Assembly: GCA_023055505.1 (NCBI GenBank) | Contig: JALIRH010000003.1 | Location: 31,994,842 to 32,058,841 of the forward strand | DNA length: 64,000 nucleotides | Source of the DNA: Callipepla californica brunnescens | Taxonomy: Eukaryota; Chordata; Aves; Galliformes; Odontophoridae | Reading direction: 5' to 3' | Shown: piece after piece, positions 38,795-50,201 of the stretch | Layout of the letters: each line of letters starts with the position of its first letter | Position numbering within the stretch: the stretch's first letter is position 1 | The notes under the pieces: generated by a model | Database searches by the model: none | The model's input: the letters and a program-made list of their open reading frames with translations, nothing else | Told to the model about the DNA's origin: nothing | Made by a program: the position numbers and the translations under genes

Positions 38795-40324
38795 GCACAC
38801 AAAAAGCTCTTCAGACTAGCACAAGAGGAAATGAAAAGGGAAACTTTGAGATTTCTCATCCCTGCAAAAAGCCCCACTGCCAGTTGCTGCACTTTGTCAT
38901 CACAACTGCTCGGCTTGCGGTCGGCAGCACCACCATCCCATCAGGCCTTGCACTGGCCCAATCATTATATCAATAAGGAAGTACAATCACTTAACCACAA
39001 AGCCAGTTTCTTTTCTGAGCCCTTGTGTTGCCTCAGAAGGCTTTCAAACAAGATGCTTTCCTGTTTTTGAAACCTGGGCATCCGTATGGTTTGCAAGTTA
39101 CTCAAACAACCTTATCACTCGAAGCAACCCCGGCATGGATTTCAAAACTGCTCACCCCAGTGCTCCCTTCCCCTCTCCACACACATCTATTTACTTGCGG
39201 GGATGCTTATTTACAGTATCTTCTTGCCAACTGCTGACAGAGAAAAAAAGCCCTTGGTTACACATTAAGCTTTATCACTGGGGTATTCGTGCCAGACTGC
39301 ATCCAAGCACAGCTTGCTGACCGGCCTCACCTTTGGGCATGCCACAGGAAGGTGCCCACCGCACCCCACTTCCAGGGGCAGGGCTCCTCACACTCACCAG
39401 GGCCAAACGGGCTGCTCAGAGAAAATGCAGTTTCGTTCTCAGACAGCACAGTGAGCTCCCTGCAACAGCATTAAAGGAGAAATCACCAGGGGAGAGCTGC
39501 TACTGAGTGCAGGGCACGGAGAAGGCTGCCCATAGGAAAAATCCTGACCTAAAACTTGCACAGCATGTAAATCAAAACTAATCCATCTGTTGAAAAGAGG
39601 GAAATGAAGAGGACCGTGATACAAGAACAAGCTGTGCAGAAGATCTGGAAAATCCAGAAATTAGCTTCAAGATGCCTGTTTTACACAGCAGCTTTGGAAA
39701 GATCCGCCAAACGTAACAGTTTCATTTGACAGTCATCTCTTGGCTCAACTTCTGAGCTGGCCAGTGGCCATTACGTATTGCACAATAAATGCCTGCAAAA
39801 TTAATCATAAACTCCCTGCCTGGAACTCCCAGTGCTGCTCTCCTGAAGGGTACCTGCAGGCTCATGGACATGCTGCCAGCAGCTCCACAGCCGTGCTCAT
39901 TAATGGCTCTGCCAGCGAGGACAAACTGTCATGAAAACAGCCTACAAACTTTACTCTTCCCCTCCTGCAGTCTGCTGGCTGGGACGCTCACCTTTGCTTA
40001 CACATCATGACATCACATGATAGCAGTGCGTACCAGTGCTTATCGGAACCTCACGCTCTGCAGCCTTTCTTGTCACAGTTAGCACTGAGCTTATGAGAAA
40101 AGTCAGATGTTCAAGGCCAAGGAAGGACCGAGAATGCCCTCAAAGTTAGATACGCTGACTCTTGCCCTAGTACACGTACAAATATGTGTGCCACAACATC
40201 CCTGTGCTGGAACAGTGCCTGAGTGCAGTGCTCTCACCACACTGCCAGCCAGAGGGCTCCAGCTACAGCAGCCTCAGACCTGAAGGATCCTCCGCGTGGG
40301 AGCCTCCAGATCCAGGGTGCCAGC

Positions 40325-40470
40325 TCTCACTGTGCCTCTAATTGAATTGCTCATTTGGAAAAAAAAAAAAAAAAAAAAAGTGGTGAATTATAATCCTGCT
40401 ATTTTAATTAGTTCCTCTTATTTCGTACTCCTTGCCAAAGGACTAAATTGAATTGATCACTCAAATGCTC
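40325..40470. promoter_or_regulatory. candidate homeodomain-rich element around an A21 run
   Basis: The word aattgaattg followed by n-tca occurs twice (40340-40353 and 40446-40459). Between the copies lie a TAATTA palindrome (40405-40410), an attataatcc word and an A21 homopolymer (40359-40379). Clustered TAAT cores suggest a homeodomain-bound enhancer, but AT-rich sequence produces such cores by chance. No conservation was tested. Confidence 0.22.
40359..40379 (+). repeat. poly(A) tract, A21
   Basis: Uninterrupted run of 21 A with homeodomain-like words on both sides. No retroposon body precedes it. Confidence 0.95.
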
Positions 40471-41877
40471 CAGTATAATAACAAAGACAACAAGCAGGAT
40501 TTTAAACATCTCCAGAAGAGAGAAAAAAAAGTCTTTTCCTAACTCTCCCCAAACCTATTTAATAGCAAAATGCAAAGGAATAAAATAAGTGCGATTAAAA
40601 CCAGAGATAGTCAGCAGCACACATTTTATTGCTATGTTTTCGCTTCTTACTTCTTTTTAACAAGGATAAAAATTAACTTGTGCAACCTCGGCCAGGAAGT
40701 GAGCGGATCTTTGAACTCTGCCATCTGGCTGGTGGGATGTGTGTATATGCCGCCCCGGGTTACAGGTTAATCCCGCCAGTTCTGGTTATTTGTGGAGGCA
40801 GCCAGCCTCTTGCAAGCTTTTATAGCTGTTGTCACAGAGAAGATTGCAGCTGAGCAAAGGAAGACAACAGTTCTGGCTAATCCAAAATTATCCTCTTCAT
40901 TACAAGAGGAGATGTTGCAATGCATGCTGGCGACCCAACTGCACGCTGCGAGCCGGTGCAACCCAGCAGGCCGAGCTGCTGCTGGGAGCCAGGCTGGAGC
41001 ATGCCCAGCAGCTGGGAGCCCCACGTGATGACATCCAGCTCCATCTGGTGCTGTGCTTTGGCCCCCCCGGGCACTTTTCCATCCAGCCTTGCAAGCAGCT
41101 GGATCAATTTACTCTAGCCTACGGTGCACTGCACAGGCACAGACTGAAATTATTACTCATGGAAATCCCCTCTGCTTCAGCACTTTGAACGAGGCATCAG
41201 GTAGCTTTCAAGCTCCTGACAATTAGTAGCCTTTGGTTGAGGGAGAGTGGCACAAACATGCTGGAAGCTATGGGTTTCAAAACAGCTTGCTTAGCTTCTA
41301 GTAAATTAAAGGGAGTGGGCGGCTGAGGCATACAGTAATATTATCCAGCAAAGTGTGGTCTTCATTGACGTCACCGGACATTTTTTTCTCTCCTTGTCTC
41401 AGTCTGCCTGCAAGAGGCATGGGGAGGTTAGCTTGGTGACGGCAGCATGGCTCACACCACCCAGAGCCACTGGCTTTCCATCAACAAAGCCAGACACAGA
41501 TGCTGCCGCACTGCAAATAGCAAAGATAAAATACATGCAAATCATTTCAGAGGAGGAAAAAGGCTGCTAGAACAGAAATCACAAGGGCTTGCTGTATGTA
41601 CTTCTCTTCATGTTGCATGATTAACTGCTCTAAGACAACACTCTTCCTGTGGCCAAGCACACATCCTCCTCTCAAATTTTGCTTGAAATAGCATATTTGA
41701 CCATGACCCCTCCTCACAGCTACTGTGCTCATCCCAGTGCAGTGCTGTTGTGTCTGTGACTGCATTTTCTCAGTGGCACAGATCTCGTTATTTTCTTTGA
41801 GCCCCCGTACTGCAGGCTGCATTCATCATACAATAGCTGCCAGTTTTGCACTGAAAGTATGCCAAGAAGTTCAGCAG

Positions 41878-41892
41878 AAAAAAAAAAAAAAA
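41878..41892 (+). repeat. poly(A) tract, A15
   Basis: Uninterrupted run of 15 A. No attached element is recognised. Confidence 0.92.
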
Positions 41893-42605
41893 TGGTTATG
41901 CTTACAGCAAACTTTTGGAAATGTGAACTCTGTGTGAGCACATGCAGGGGTGTGCCTGCAATGTTTTTGTGCACTGCTATTAGTATACTGCATAAAAGCT
42001 GCCTGGACAGCAATAGAGGGATGTACGACGACGGAGAAAAGCATTGCAACTAAGGAAACCAACCCACCCTAGACCCAGGGATGCCACACTGCCTACAAAA
42101 TGCATCAGTGCAGTGCCTACATTGTCTGTGAAAAAGCTTTGAAACATAGAGCCTATTCAGGCCAGAAATTTTTCAGGTTTACAAAAGACAAAAGGGACTT
42201 TTTCTTTTTTTTGTAACAAAAATGTGTACTAAAGCTGCTTTGCCAGGTTCTGACTCAACACAGATAGATGCATACTTCTCAAAGTGGAAGATTTTTCCAG
42301 TAATCTAGCACACTGAATGAGCTCATCACGACCCACTAAGCAAGTTTTCTTAGTATTTCTTTCAAGCAAGGGAATAGCTTTGGTGCTTGCACTCATTTGA
42401 CTTTTCCTCTCCTTCCAAAACTTTGTTCCTTTAGTAAACCACCCTTTGCATCAGGCTTCTCACACTAAAAGAGCCACTTATTCCCCTGTGGGGCCACAGG
42501 ACCTAAGTAAATATTGTTGGGCCATTAAGAAACAGCTGTGTTAATGAAACAACAGTGCAGGCACCGTCATGCTTCAGGATCTCCAGGACAAGCAAGGGAA
42601 AAGAG

Positions 42606-42675
42606 GACTGTCTGAGGAAACTGAGGTGCGTGGTCATTGCCCACAACCCCACAGAGATGAACAGTAGGACACCAT
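42606..42675 (-). mobile_element. possible MIR/L2-type ancient repeat fragment
   Basis: On the plus strand the order 'tgaggaaactgagg', then 'tgccca', then 'ccacag' follows the reverse complement of the conserved part shared by MIR and L2 elements (the 'cctcagtttcc' and 'gggcaag' blocks), with a deletion of about 10 bases between the first two. Such elements are over 100 million years old and rare but present in birds. The match is short and from memory, so this is only a candidate. Confidence 0.4.
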
Positions 42676-43262
42676 GCAGAAGGAAATGTGTACAAGTGGA
42701 AAAACACATCCCGTGGCAAATAAATTACATGGTCCCTAACCTTGGCACCTTCTCCTTGTCCTTCCATTTCCTGGTCTATCAGTTTCCCTGTCATCATCCA
42801 TGCAGCTGTGATGGTACTCTACTTGCTCTTCTAAGGGGCTTTTTATGGTGCTTTCTAAAACTATGAAACTGAAATTTGAGGGTACGCACATTGCTGAAAA
42901 GGCTGAAAGGTCTTGAACCAAGTCATGTTTGTCAGGGAAACTACAGTTCCCATGGGGCCACCGCCACAAACCTAGCCTTGCTGCAAACACACACTTCTCA
43001 CATTCCCACCTCTGGGAAACTAGCTGCAGATAAACATTGCACAACACCAGTCTGCTCTGCAGAGAGGCTACTGACATCCCTCTGAATGTCCTGCCTTTCA
43101 GGATTCGTTCTCAGCCTTTATCAGTGTGTTTTGGAAATGGAGGCTGCATTTCCAAGCTATGACTTCTGAGTGCTAGCCACTAACCTATGCTCCCCTCTCC
43201 CTGCAAACTGAAAGCCCCTCTTGCTTTACACAGTAGGCAAAGAAAATCACTGTGTGGGCTTG

Positions 43263-43354
43263 TGGTACTGAGTGGCACAATGTAGTGGGTGTGGTGGCGC
43301 TGGGTTGATGGTTGGACTAAGTAGTGTTCTCTGATCTTAATAATTCCACGACTT
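43263..43354 (+). mobile_element. CR1 LINE, very short 3' tail
   Basis: About 90 bp of CR1 3' UTR in sense orientation: a 'ggtactgagtggcacaatg' block, 'gggttgatggttggactaa', then a shortened 'gatcttaataattcc' end. The usual segment between 'gactagatgatctta' and 'ttccaacc' is disrupted by a deletion. No ORF2 sequence remains. The wording matches the same subfamily as the copies at 18944, 55443 and 58152. Confidence 0.88.
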
Positions 43355-45214
43355 CGAAAGAAAAAGAGCATTTGTGAATAGGTGATTGCCAAGTAATGCC
43401 TTTGCTTAAAAGAAAGCACTCTCCCATAGTCAGACCTGACAGTACAATGCAGGCTGCAGCCGTTTTCCTCCACCATTTAGGCCCATGGGATGAAATTCAG
43501 TGTGCTGTCTGCACAGCATCATTGCTCTGGCTATGTGTGCTCAGAGTTCAGCTGCAGCCATAACGGTTCCAAGTGTCATTTGCCCAACCCAGGAAGATGA
43601 GGTTGAAAGGAAATCCAAAGGGCTTCTCCACTTCCCCTTTTGAGCTGTGTTTTGAAATGTGGTCAAGTCCCGGCCATGCAGATCTGCAGAGCTATCTTCG
43701 GCCACCGTGCCATGGGAAAGCAGAGCTCAAGCACAGGTTTTGTGTTCCAAATAAGAATGAGAAAAATGGCCCAGCTTGCTCTGTTGAGCTAAGGGTGCCA
43801 ATGTACAGTGGTTTTATGACACAGGACCTGATGGCAGCTGCCATCTCACTTTGTGCTGGCCACCAAACAGCTACTGACCATGATGGGTATGAGCCCCTGC
43901 CTTACAGAGTAGGGGACAAAACCATCATGTGAAGCAGTGCCTGTCACCCTCTGGATAAAGTATGTGGAAGTGTTCAATATCCCACGAGCCTGGTCCCTGG
44001 AAAACATCCTTTGGGATTGTCTCCAGAAGACTCCAGTGAGAGGCATGCAACTATGGAGGCCTGCATGTCTCAGTCTGTAATCAGACTCTTCCTTACAGAA
44101 ATGCCACGAATTATTATGGTCATTGCTCTCCTTCTTCACAGAGCTTTCCAGGATGGTATTCTTGTGCCCAAATAAAGGTCAGGGTTCCTGCTCGGATAAA
44201 TCAAGACTGGCTAGGGGCAGGTTCAGCTGACAGTGTCATCTGATCTGTGCAGCTGTGCATAAACCCTGAACCAGTTCCCTTCTTGTGTCCCTTTTAGGCC
44301 GGGCACGAAGCCTGGGGACATCTGTTAGTTCCTGAATTACAGCACGCATGCAGTAACGGCTGTGGCTGTGCTTGAAGAGCTTTTGTTACTTGCCAGACTT
44401 TGCTTCAGCTACATACACACAGCTGGACTGCAACTTCCGGTCACCTCACCTACCACAGACAGCTGCTGCAGTGAATGGAGACATCGTGACCATATGGCTG
44501 CCCTACCAAAAAAATAAAAATAAAGGAGGACATTTGCATTTCCTCTTTTCTGTCTTGCTAAACCCTTCCCTTCAATAAATTATGCAAAACTCTGCTGAAG
44601 TAGTGTTATACCTGCCACCAGTGCAGCAGATGTGGCCACTGGGAAGGTCTCAGAGCCATCCCACATACTTGGGCACCTCCGTGTCATCATCACAGCCTTG
44701 AAAACTCCGCAGTAGACCACAGAACAGCATGAAGCTTTGTTCCATCAGATCAACACACAGCTTGCTTGCCCAGAGGAATGCAGCCAGCAGTGCTCTGGTG
44801 TTGCTTATGCTCCACAGAAGCCATCTGGGCCCTGCCACAGCCTCAGGAGCCCTACCCGTTCTGCAGGACCACATCCTCAGCCCACAGCCCACTGTATCCC
44901 GCTGCTCCTCTCCTCTGGCTCCCTTGTACATCCCTGTGGGGGGCCTGCTGCCCAGCTCAGAAGCATCAAACCATCCCCAGCCATGGCTGCCCACTCCAGC
45001 AGGAAACTACAGGGCCCAGGCCTCATACAGACATGCTGCTGTGCCCAGCTACCCAGATATCAACTGCCACCTGAATTGAGACCCACTGCAGTCCTTCCAA
45101 AACATCCCACAATCTCTGGCAAGCTGCATTGCTTTGGCTAGAGAAATCTGCCCCAATGTTTCATCTCCCTCTGCTGCAGCACATTCCTCATAAGCCACAT
45201 GGGTCTGCTTGAGG

Positions 45215-45238
45215 AAAAAAAAAAAAAAAAAAAAAAAA
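45215..45238 (+). repeat. poly(A) tract, A24
   Basis: Uninterrupted run of 24 A, followed 42 bases later by a second A17 run (45281-45297). The intervening sequence is not recognisable as a retroposon. Confidence 0.95.
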
Positions 45239-45280
45239 CAGTGAAAAACCCCTGAAACTCAGAGATTAAGACATAGTTAC

Positions 45281-45297
45281 AAAAAAAAAAAAAAAAA
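45281..45297 (+). repeat. poly(A) tract, A17
   Basis: Second A run of the pair beginning at 45215. In the minus-strand frame 45138-45347 both read as phenylalanine runs, so that frame is spurious. Confidence 0.95.
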
Positions 45298-48053
45298 TCC
45301 TTTGAGCATGTCAGCACCTCTCTGAGCCATACATAAATTGCATCCATATTTCACAAGTTCTGAAGAGCAGAAATATAAGCTTTGTAAATCAGCAAATCTG
45401 GCCCTAAAGTCATCCAAAACTTGTGATCAAATGCTTCTGAGTACTTAAGATCCAGACTACATCATTCTCCAAAGGTTTCCTTCATCTAAGTCAATAAAAA
45501 GGCAGGAGCTTCTACTGCAGAACAACAGAGGTCTTGGAAATCTGTGCAAGGAAAGATAATGCAGAATGGAAACAACCACACACAGTCTCCTCAGGACAAA
45601 GAAGAATGAAAGCCTCCACTTTCTGTACCAGGTGCTTACGATGACCCATCTGATCTACAGATAAAAACTCACAGCCCATGATGTACCAACTCCAGAAAAA
45701 AACATCCACTCCTCAGGGCCATACCCTGTGTCAGTGTTCCAGCGCTTGTCCCTGTGACACCTGCAACACAGTGGGTGAAGACTGTAGGCCCAGTGTGGGC
45801 ATGAGTCTGGTGCAAAATACTGGGACTGATGTCACAACATCCATGCAGCACACAGTTAGGGGTTTTCTCTGGGCTAGCTACAGCATGACTCCTGATGCCT
45901 TGCAGAAGTTAAGTGTCTGCTTGTCCCCACACCCCTACCAACCCACCTGCTTCCTTCCATCACAGAGGACAGGATGCACAAGTGGGATCATAAGTGGGCA
46001 GGGCGCAATTTTGTCTCAGCCAGCACATCCTCCGTGAGGAGACAGCAGCTGAGAGGGCTGATGTGCAGCCTGGGCAGTTCCAGCTGAACACTGCTGCTAG
46101 GATATGAAACTTTGTCATTGTGAAAGCAGGAGTTGATGGTTCATGCTACAGCAAAGGGCTTGTAACACCGTACCACAATGGAAAGCACAGCAATAGCAGC
46201 GCAGCAGCAAAGTCCTAGGTTGCAGTAAGTGAGAATATGCTCAAATGCAGCAGCTATAGACACAGAAACAAAGAAAAGAATCTGCTTACCCTTAGAAAGC
46301 CTCAGATACACAGGAAGCTCCAGCAAAAGACCCTTACCTCTGCTGCCAGCCCTTAAATGAGGTCTGGGAAGGAGTGGATCCTGGTTCCACCCCTTCAGGT
46401 CACTCAGGGGCACCTGAGCTCCCCTGGGTTGGCCCTGCCTTCCCACCAGGTGCTCAATCATTGGTTTAGCACATGGCAGCATTTCTGCTACAGGGCTCCA
46501 GAATGGTTTCTCCATCAACATGAGAGATACAGACACCTCTACCAGCAGCTATGACATAGCTTGGGCATCTCCAGGATCAGCACCTAACCTGCTGAAGTGA
46601 GATAATGCCAGTGGGGTTGAGATGTCTGCTGTTAAGAGAGCACAAGGGTTAGTTTTAAGGAGCCAGCAGTACCTGGTCTGAAGCATTACTGCAGCCATAG
46701 GAGCGAATACCCTGTGGTTAGACAAGTGTCATAAGAATCATTCTCAAATGAGGTGCAGGTGAAAATGGAAGTGTCAGTTTACAAAAATCCAAACCAAGCA
46801 GCAGTTGCAGAAATTTATGGGACTTGACCATAAAGAACAGCAAAGATTCCAATGCCTTTGCCTACCTGGTACTCTCAGCCTGGAGCACCCACGCACCAAA
46901 ACCTGATGCTCCAACACACGCAGTTCTCCAGCTATAGCTCTATTCATGTTTCCTAAACTGGTAGGGAGGAAGGATTTGGGACGACACACTTTCTCTTCTA
47001 CCCTAACACAATCTTTGGGGCTGCTCTGAATTCCTGACTCCTTTCCTCTTTCCTCCTGGTGCTGTCCTGGGACAGCCTACACCACCAGATACAAAAGGTT
47101 TCTCTTTTTCATTGCACTGCTGTCTGCCTGCTTTAGCCTGTGTGTGGTCAGTGCCCTCAGCAACACTTCAGCAGGGCAGCTGCAGCGAGAAACGTGTTGG
47201 TCTGAAGCAGGGGAGGAAACAGCGGTCAGGCAAGGGGCATAAATATTTAAGAAAATGCATCAAAGCTATGGAATGAGGATGAAAGGGATTAATGCTTGTT
47301 TTTAGAGATGTGCAGAACTTAACTCACTATGTCTTTGGCTTAATGGGGAAGAACAAAGACAAGAGGATAAAGGCAAACACTTGTGACAAGGAAGGTGGTC
47401 CAAAACCAAGAAAGTGCCAGGCGGGGCTGTTTTTGAGTGCCACAAAAACAGCAGGGCCAAGCCAAGCAGCCAGATGCCCATGGAGTGTTATTTTTGGACA
47501 GCACTTCACAACTGACTTGGAGGGAAGTGTGACATTTACTGAGTCACCTCCACCACTTCCTGCAACACCTGGAGCTGACTCTAAAGGCTCTCATTTAGAT
47601 ACTGAGAACTCACTCACTGCTCAGGCTCAAAATAACACAGCTTACTTTCATTTTTTTTTTTCTGCAAAGCTCTGCTGAAACCACGATCTGTGATGCAACA
47701 GCCTCCGGTGCAGATCCCTCTGCCATGTGCTGTTCACAATGAAAGAATGATTTAACAGTCATCAGTCATCTGTGGCTTCTCCAGGAGGCAATCAGTGACA
47801 TCTTACCGTGTCCTCCCTGGATCCAGCAACCAACTGTAAGACTTTCTATTTCAAAGCAGCCTGAGCTGTGCTGCATCCTGAACCCAGATTGATTTTTTTG
47901 GCATTTCCTCTGACTACAGTGAGCTGCAGCCTCCTCTACCCCAAGTACGTGCAGTGCTGCTGCAGCATGAGCTGAAGCCATGTGAGCAGCTTCCACAAAG
48001 AGATGAAAAGAAAAGCCAATCTGAATTCATATATACGGTTTCAGATTTAATAT

Positions 48054-48089
48054 ATTCTTACACATTTTCTTACACATATTCTTACACAT
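48054..48089 (+). repeat. 12-bp tandem repeat, three copies
   Basis: The unit attcttacacat occurs three times head to tail (48054-48065, 48066-48077, 48078-48089) with a single mismatch at the first base of the middle copy. It ends exactly where CR1 homology begins, so the tandem may have formed at the insertion junction. Confidence 0.95.
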
Positions 48090-48233
48090 CCAAGGCCAGG
48101 CTAGATATGATGCTGGACAACCTTATCTAGTGCTTGTACTAGTAGTTGGCAACCCTGCCCATTGCAGGGGGTTGGAACTGGATGATCTTTGAAGTTCCTT
48201 TCAACACAAACTGTTCCATGATTTTATGATTTT
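48090..48233 (+). mobile_element. CR1 LINE, short 3' tail
   Basis: About 145 bp of CR1 3' UTR in sense orientation. It starts with 'ccaaggccaggctagat' and continues through 'ttatctagtgcttg' and 'ggaactggatgatctttgaa'. It closes with 'tccatgattttatgatttt', two recognisable terminal units. The 5' truncation point coincides with the end of a 12-bp tandem repeat. The wording resembles the copy at 11429 and differs from the copies near 19, 43, 55 and 58 kb. Confidence 0.94.
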
Positions 48234-50184
48234 TTCTGCTTTCAAATATTTCCCTTGCCGGAGATGTAAAACACTGAAGAATTCATAGTATATGAAACCA
48301 TTTAGGCTTTAATCCTCCCACTCCTGTTTTGCTATTTAGTCTATTGATGCAAAAAGGACAGATTTTCCACCTTGGTATTATAGAAATTGCACAAAATTTC
48401 ACATCCAAACCAGAAATATTTCAGAAGTCAAAGCTGAATAACAACTGTTCTGGCCTTACAAAGATGTAATCTTTCATTAAGAACAGTTCTGGTCACAGAG
48501 GATTCACCATTTAAGCCCAAGAGCCTTCATTGTCAGGGCAACTGTTGCAGCAACTGCTTGGACAGGATATGACGTGAATGTTTAGTCTGTGTGGGAAAAA
48601 AAAAGAAAAAAAGAAAAACATTGAATCCTAGCTTCCGGCAAACAGCCAAGAGCTTTTTTTATTGTGTAGAAATGTCAAAGGTGAAGGAGGACCAGGCTTC
48701 CTCTGTGTGGAACGTCTCCTCGTGCACCACCCGCCTGTGGAAGCAATGTGTGCGGAAGGACCTTGGCTGCAGAGCCAGGCGAGCATCCTGCTGGCTTCCC
48801 TGCACCACCGGTGACTGATCTCACATGCCTTTTCCAAGTTCACCCCTCTCTGACCTTGTCTGCCCCGGTCCAGGATCCTGCCCATGTGGAGCTGCTTGTG
48901 GCAACAGGACACTGAACAAAGGGCGTTTTTTCATCCTCTGCTTTTGCACTGGAGGGCCTGAGATACACCTGATGAGCTCTCCATGAAGCCAAAGCATGGG
49001 AAGTTGGCCAGCCAACTGAGGGAAGTATTCCAGTGGAAACTGGACAACAGGAATCCATAGATGAGCATTCAGATCCTGGGGATGCAAAATTTTACCGATA
49101 CTAAGTGAGGCTTGGCCATGGAAATGTGGGGAAAGGATGAAACCTACTCATTTCTTATGAAATATGCAATTTTCTCATGGGCAGTTCCACTTGAGAGTCA
49201 GGCAGGAGTAATAGCCCAGGACTGACAAGAGCTGCAGAACCACGCTGATGAGCCCATGCATCTTGATCACAACGCACTGGGACCTGTTGAGGAGCAGCTC
49301 TGCAGCACAGCAGTGCAAAGAGAGACAAGCACACATGGAGCAAAGAGCAAACCCACTGGTGCAGAGACTTTGTAATGCTCTATCCGCTCTGAAGCTCCCA
49401 GCAGAAATTTGATGGGAGACTTCAGTTGCTTTAAATCTCTGTTGGTTTCTTTAGTCTGGGATACTGACTAAAAGGTGCAGAGGAATTTAACATGGACAAT
49501 AAATTGTCCATTAAAAAAAAAATCATTGCTGCATGGAATCTCCAGGCCTTTGGAGATTTCAGACAGGTGCACCACTGGACATTCGGTGCAGAAAAATGAG
49601 CCTGGGCAGAATACAACAGAATGATCTTCTTTCCAGCTGGACTTATTTCACAGCCTGTCAGTCTGCCATCCTAAATGAGAGAAAAAGAAAAAAAAGCATT
49701 TGTGATGTGGACCAGAGTTGAGATTTTCTGATCAATACTTTTTTACTCTTGCTGATGGTAAGCCTGGGAGTTTTGTTCAGCCAGCCCTTGAAAACCCAGT
49801 TCAAGCTGTGAGGCACAACCAGGTGAGGACTGCAGAGCATAATCATGCCTCCTTTACTGTAGGGTTTGCTGGAAGAAAAGGCAAGCTGCACTTATACTGT
49901 GAGATAAGGTTGATCACTGGGGAGATGCAGAGGCAAGAGAGGAGAGAGTCTCTCAAGAAACCTGCAGCTGCACTGCAGTCCCACCCATAGCCCAGCACTT
50001 GCCCTACAGGTCTGCAGGGACCTGAAATGTGTGGGGCTACAGGGGCAGGGCTGGGTGTTCCAGATGGGAACCTCCCATGCTGGTAGAGAGAAGGATCCCG
50101 TGCACTAGGATGTTCTTCACAGAACTGCAAGAAATGATAATTTATAGTGAACCCTTCCTGATTAAAGAGCATAAAGTTCTGCAG

Positions 50185-50201
50185 TTAATCAAGCTGATTA
50201 A
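50185..50201. repeat. palindromic site ttaatca-agc-tgattaa
   Basis: Two exact 7-bp arms around a 3-nt centre, containing two opposed TAATC/GATTA cores, with another gaatc word just downstream. This is the form of a dimeric homeodomain site (paired or bicoid-like class). There is no evidence that it is used. Confidence 0.6.

Larger units (their letters stand above)
30600..43262. other. non-coding stretch with several candidate conserved blocks, no gene recognised
   Basis: No host gene is recognised. This part holds the longest open frame of the window (206 codons plus, 30891-31511, listed separately), an (AC)n-(A)n repeat at 38755, an A21 run at 40359 and AT-rich blocks that look like conserved non-coding elements near 32.6, 34.2, 36.3 and 40.4 kb. 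A MIR/L2-like relic lies at 42606-42675. Several frames of 120-141 codons on either strand match nothing familiar. A full CRE octamer occurs at 41366. Confidence 0.55.
43355..48053. other. non-coding stretch, no gene recognised
   Basis: No gene is recognised. A GC-richer patch at 44650-45141 is open in three plus frames and one minus frame (102-134 codons), which reflects low stop-codon density more than coding. Two long A runs lie at 45215 and 45281. A 128-codon plus frame at 47292-47678 and a 131-codon minus frame at 46141-46536 match nothing familiar. Confidence 0.6.

Noticed and set aside
40925..41060. GC-rich patch that might be a small CpG island
   Set aside because: It is rich in gctg and ccag words but short, and CpGs are not dense enough; no promoter features.
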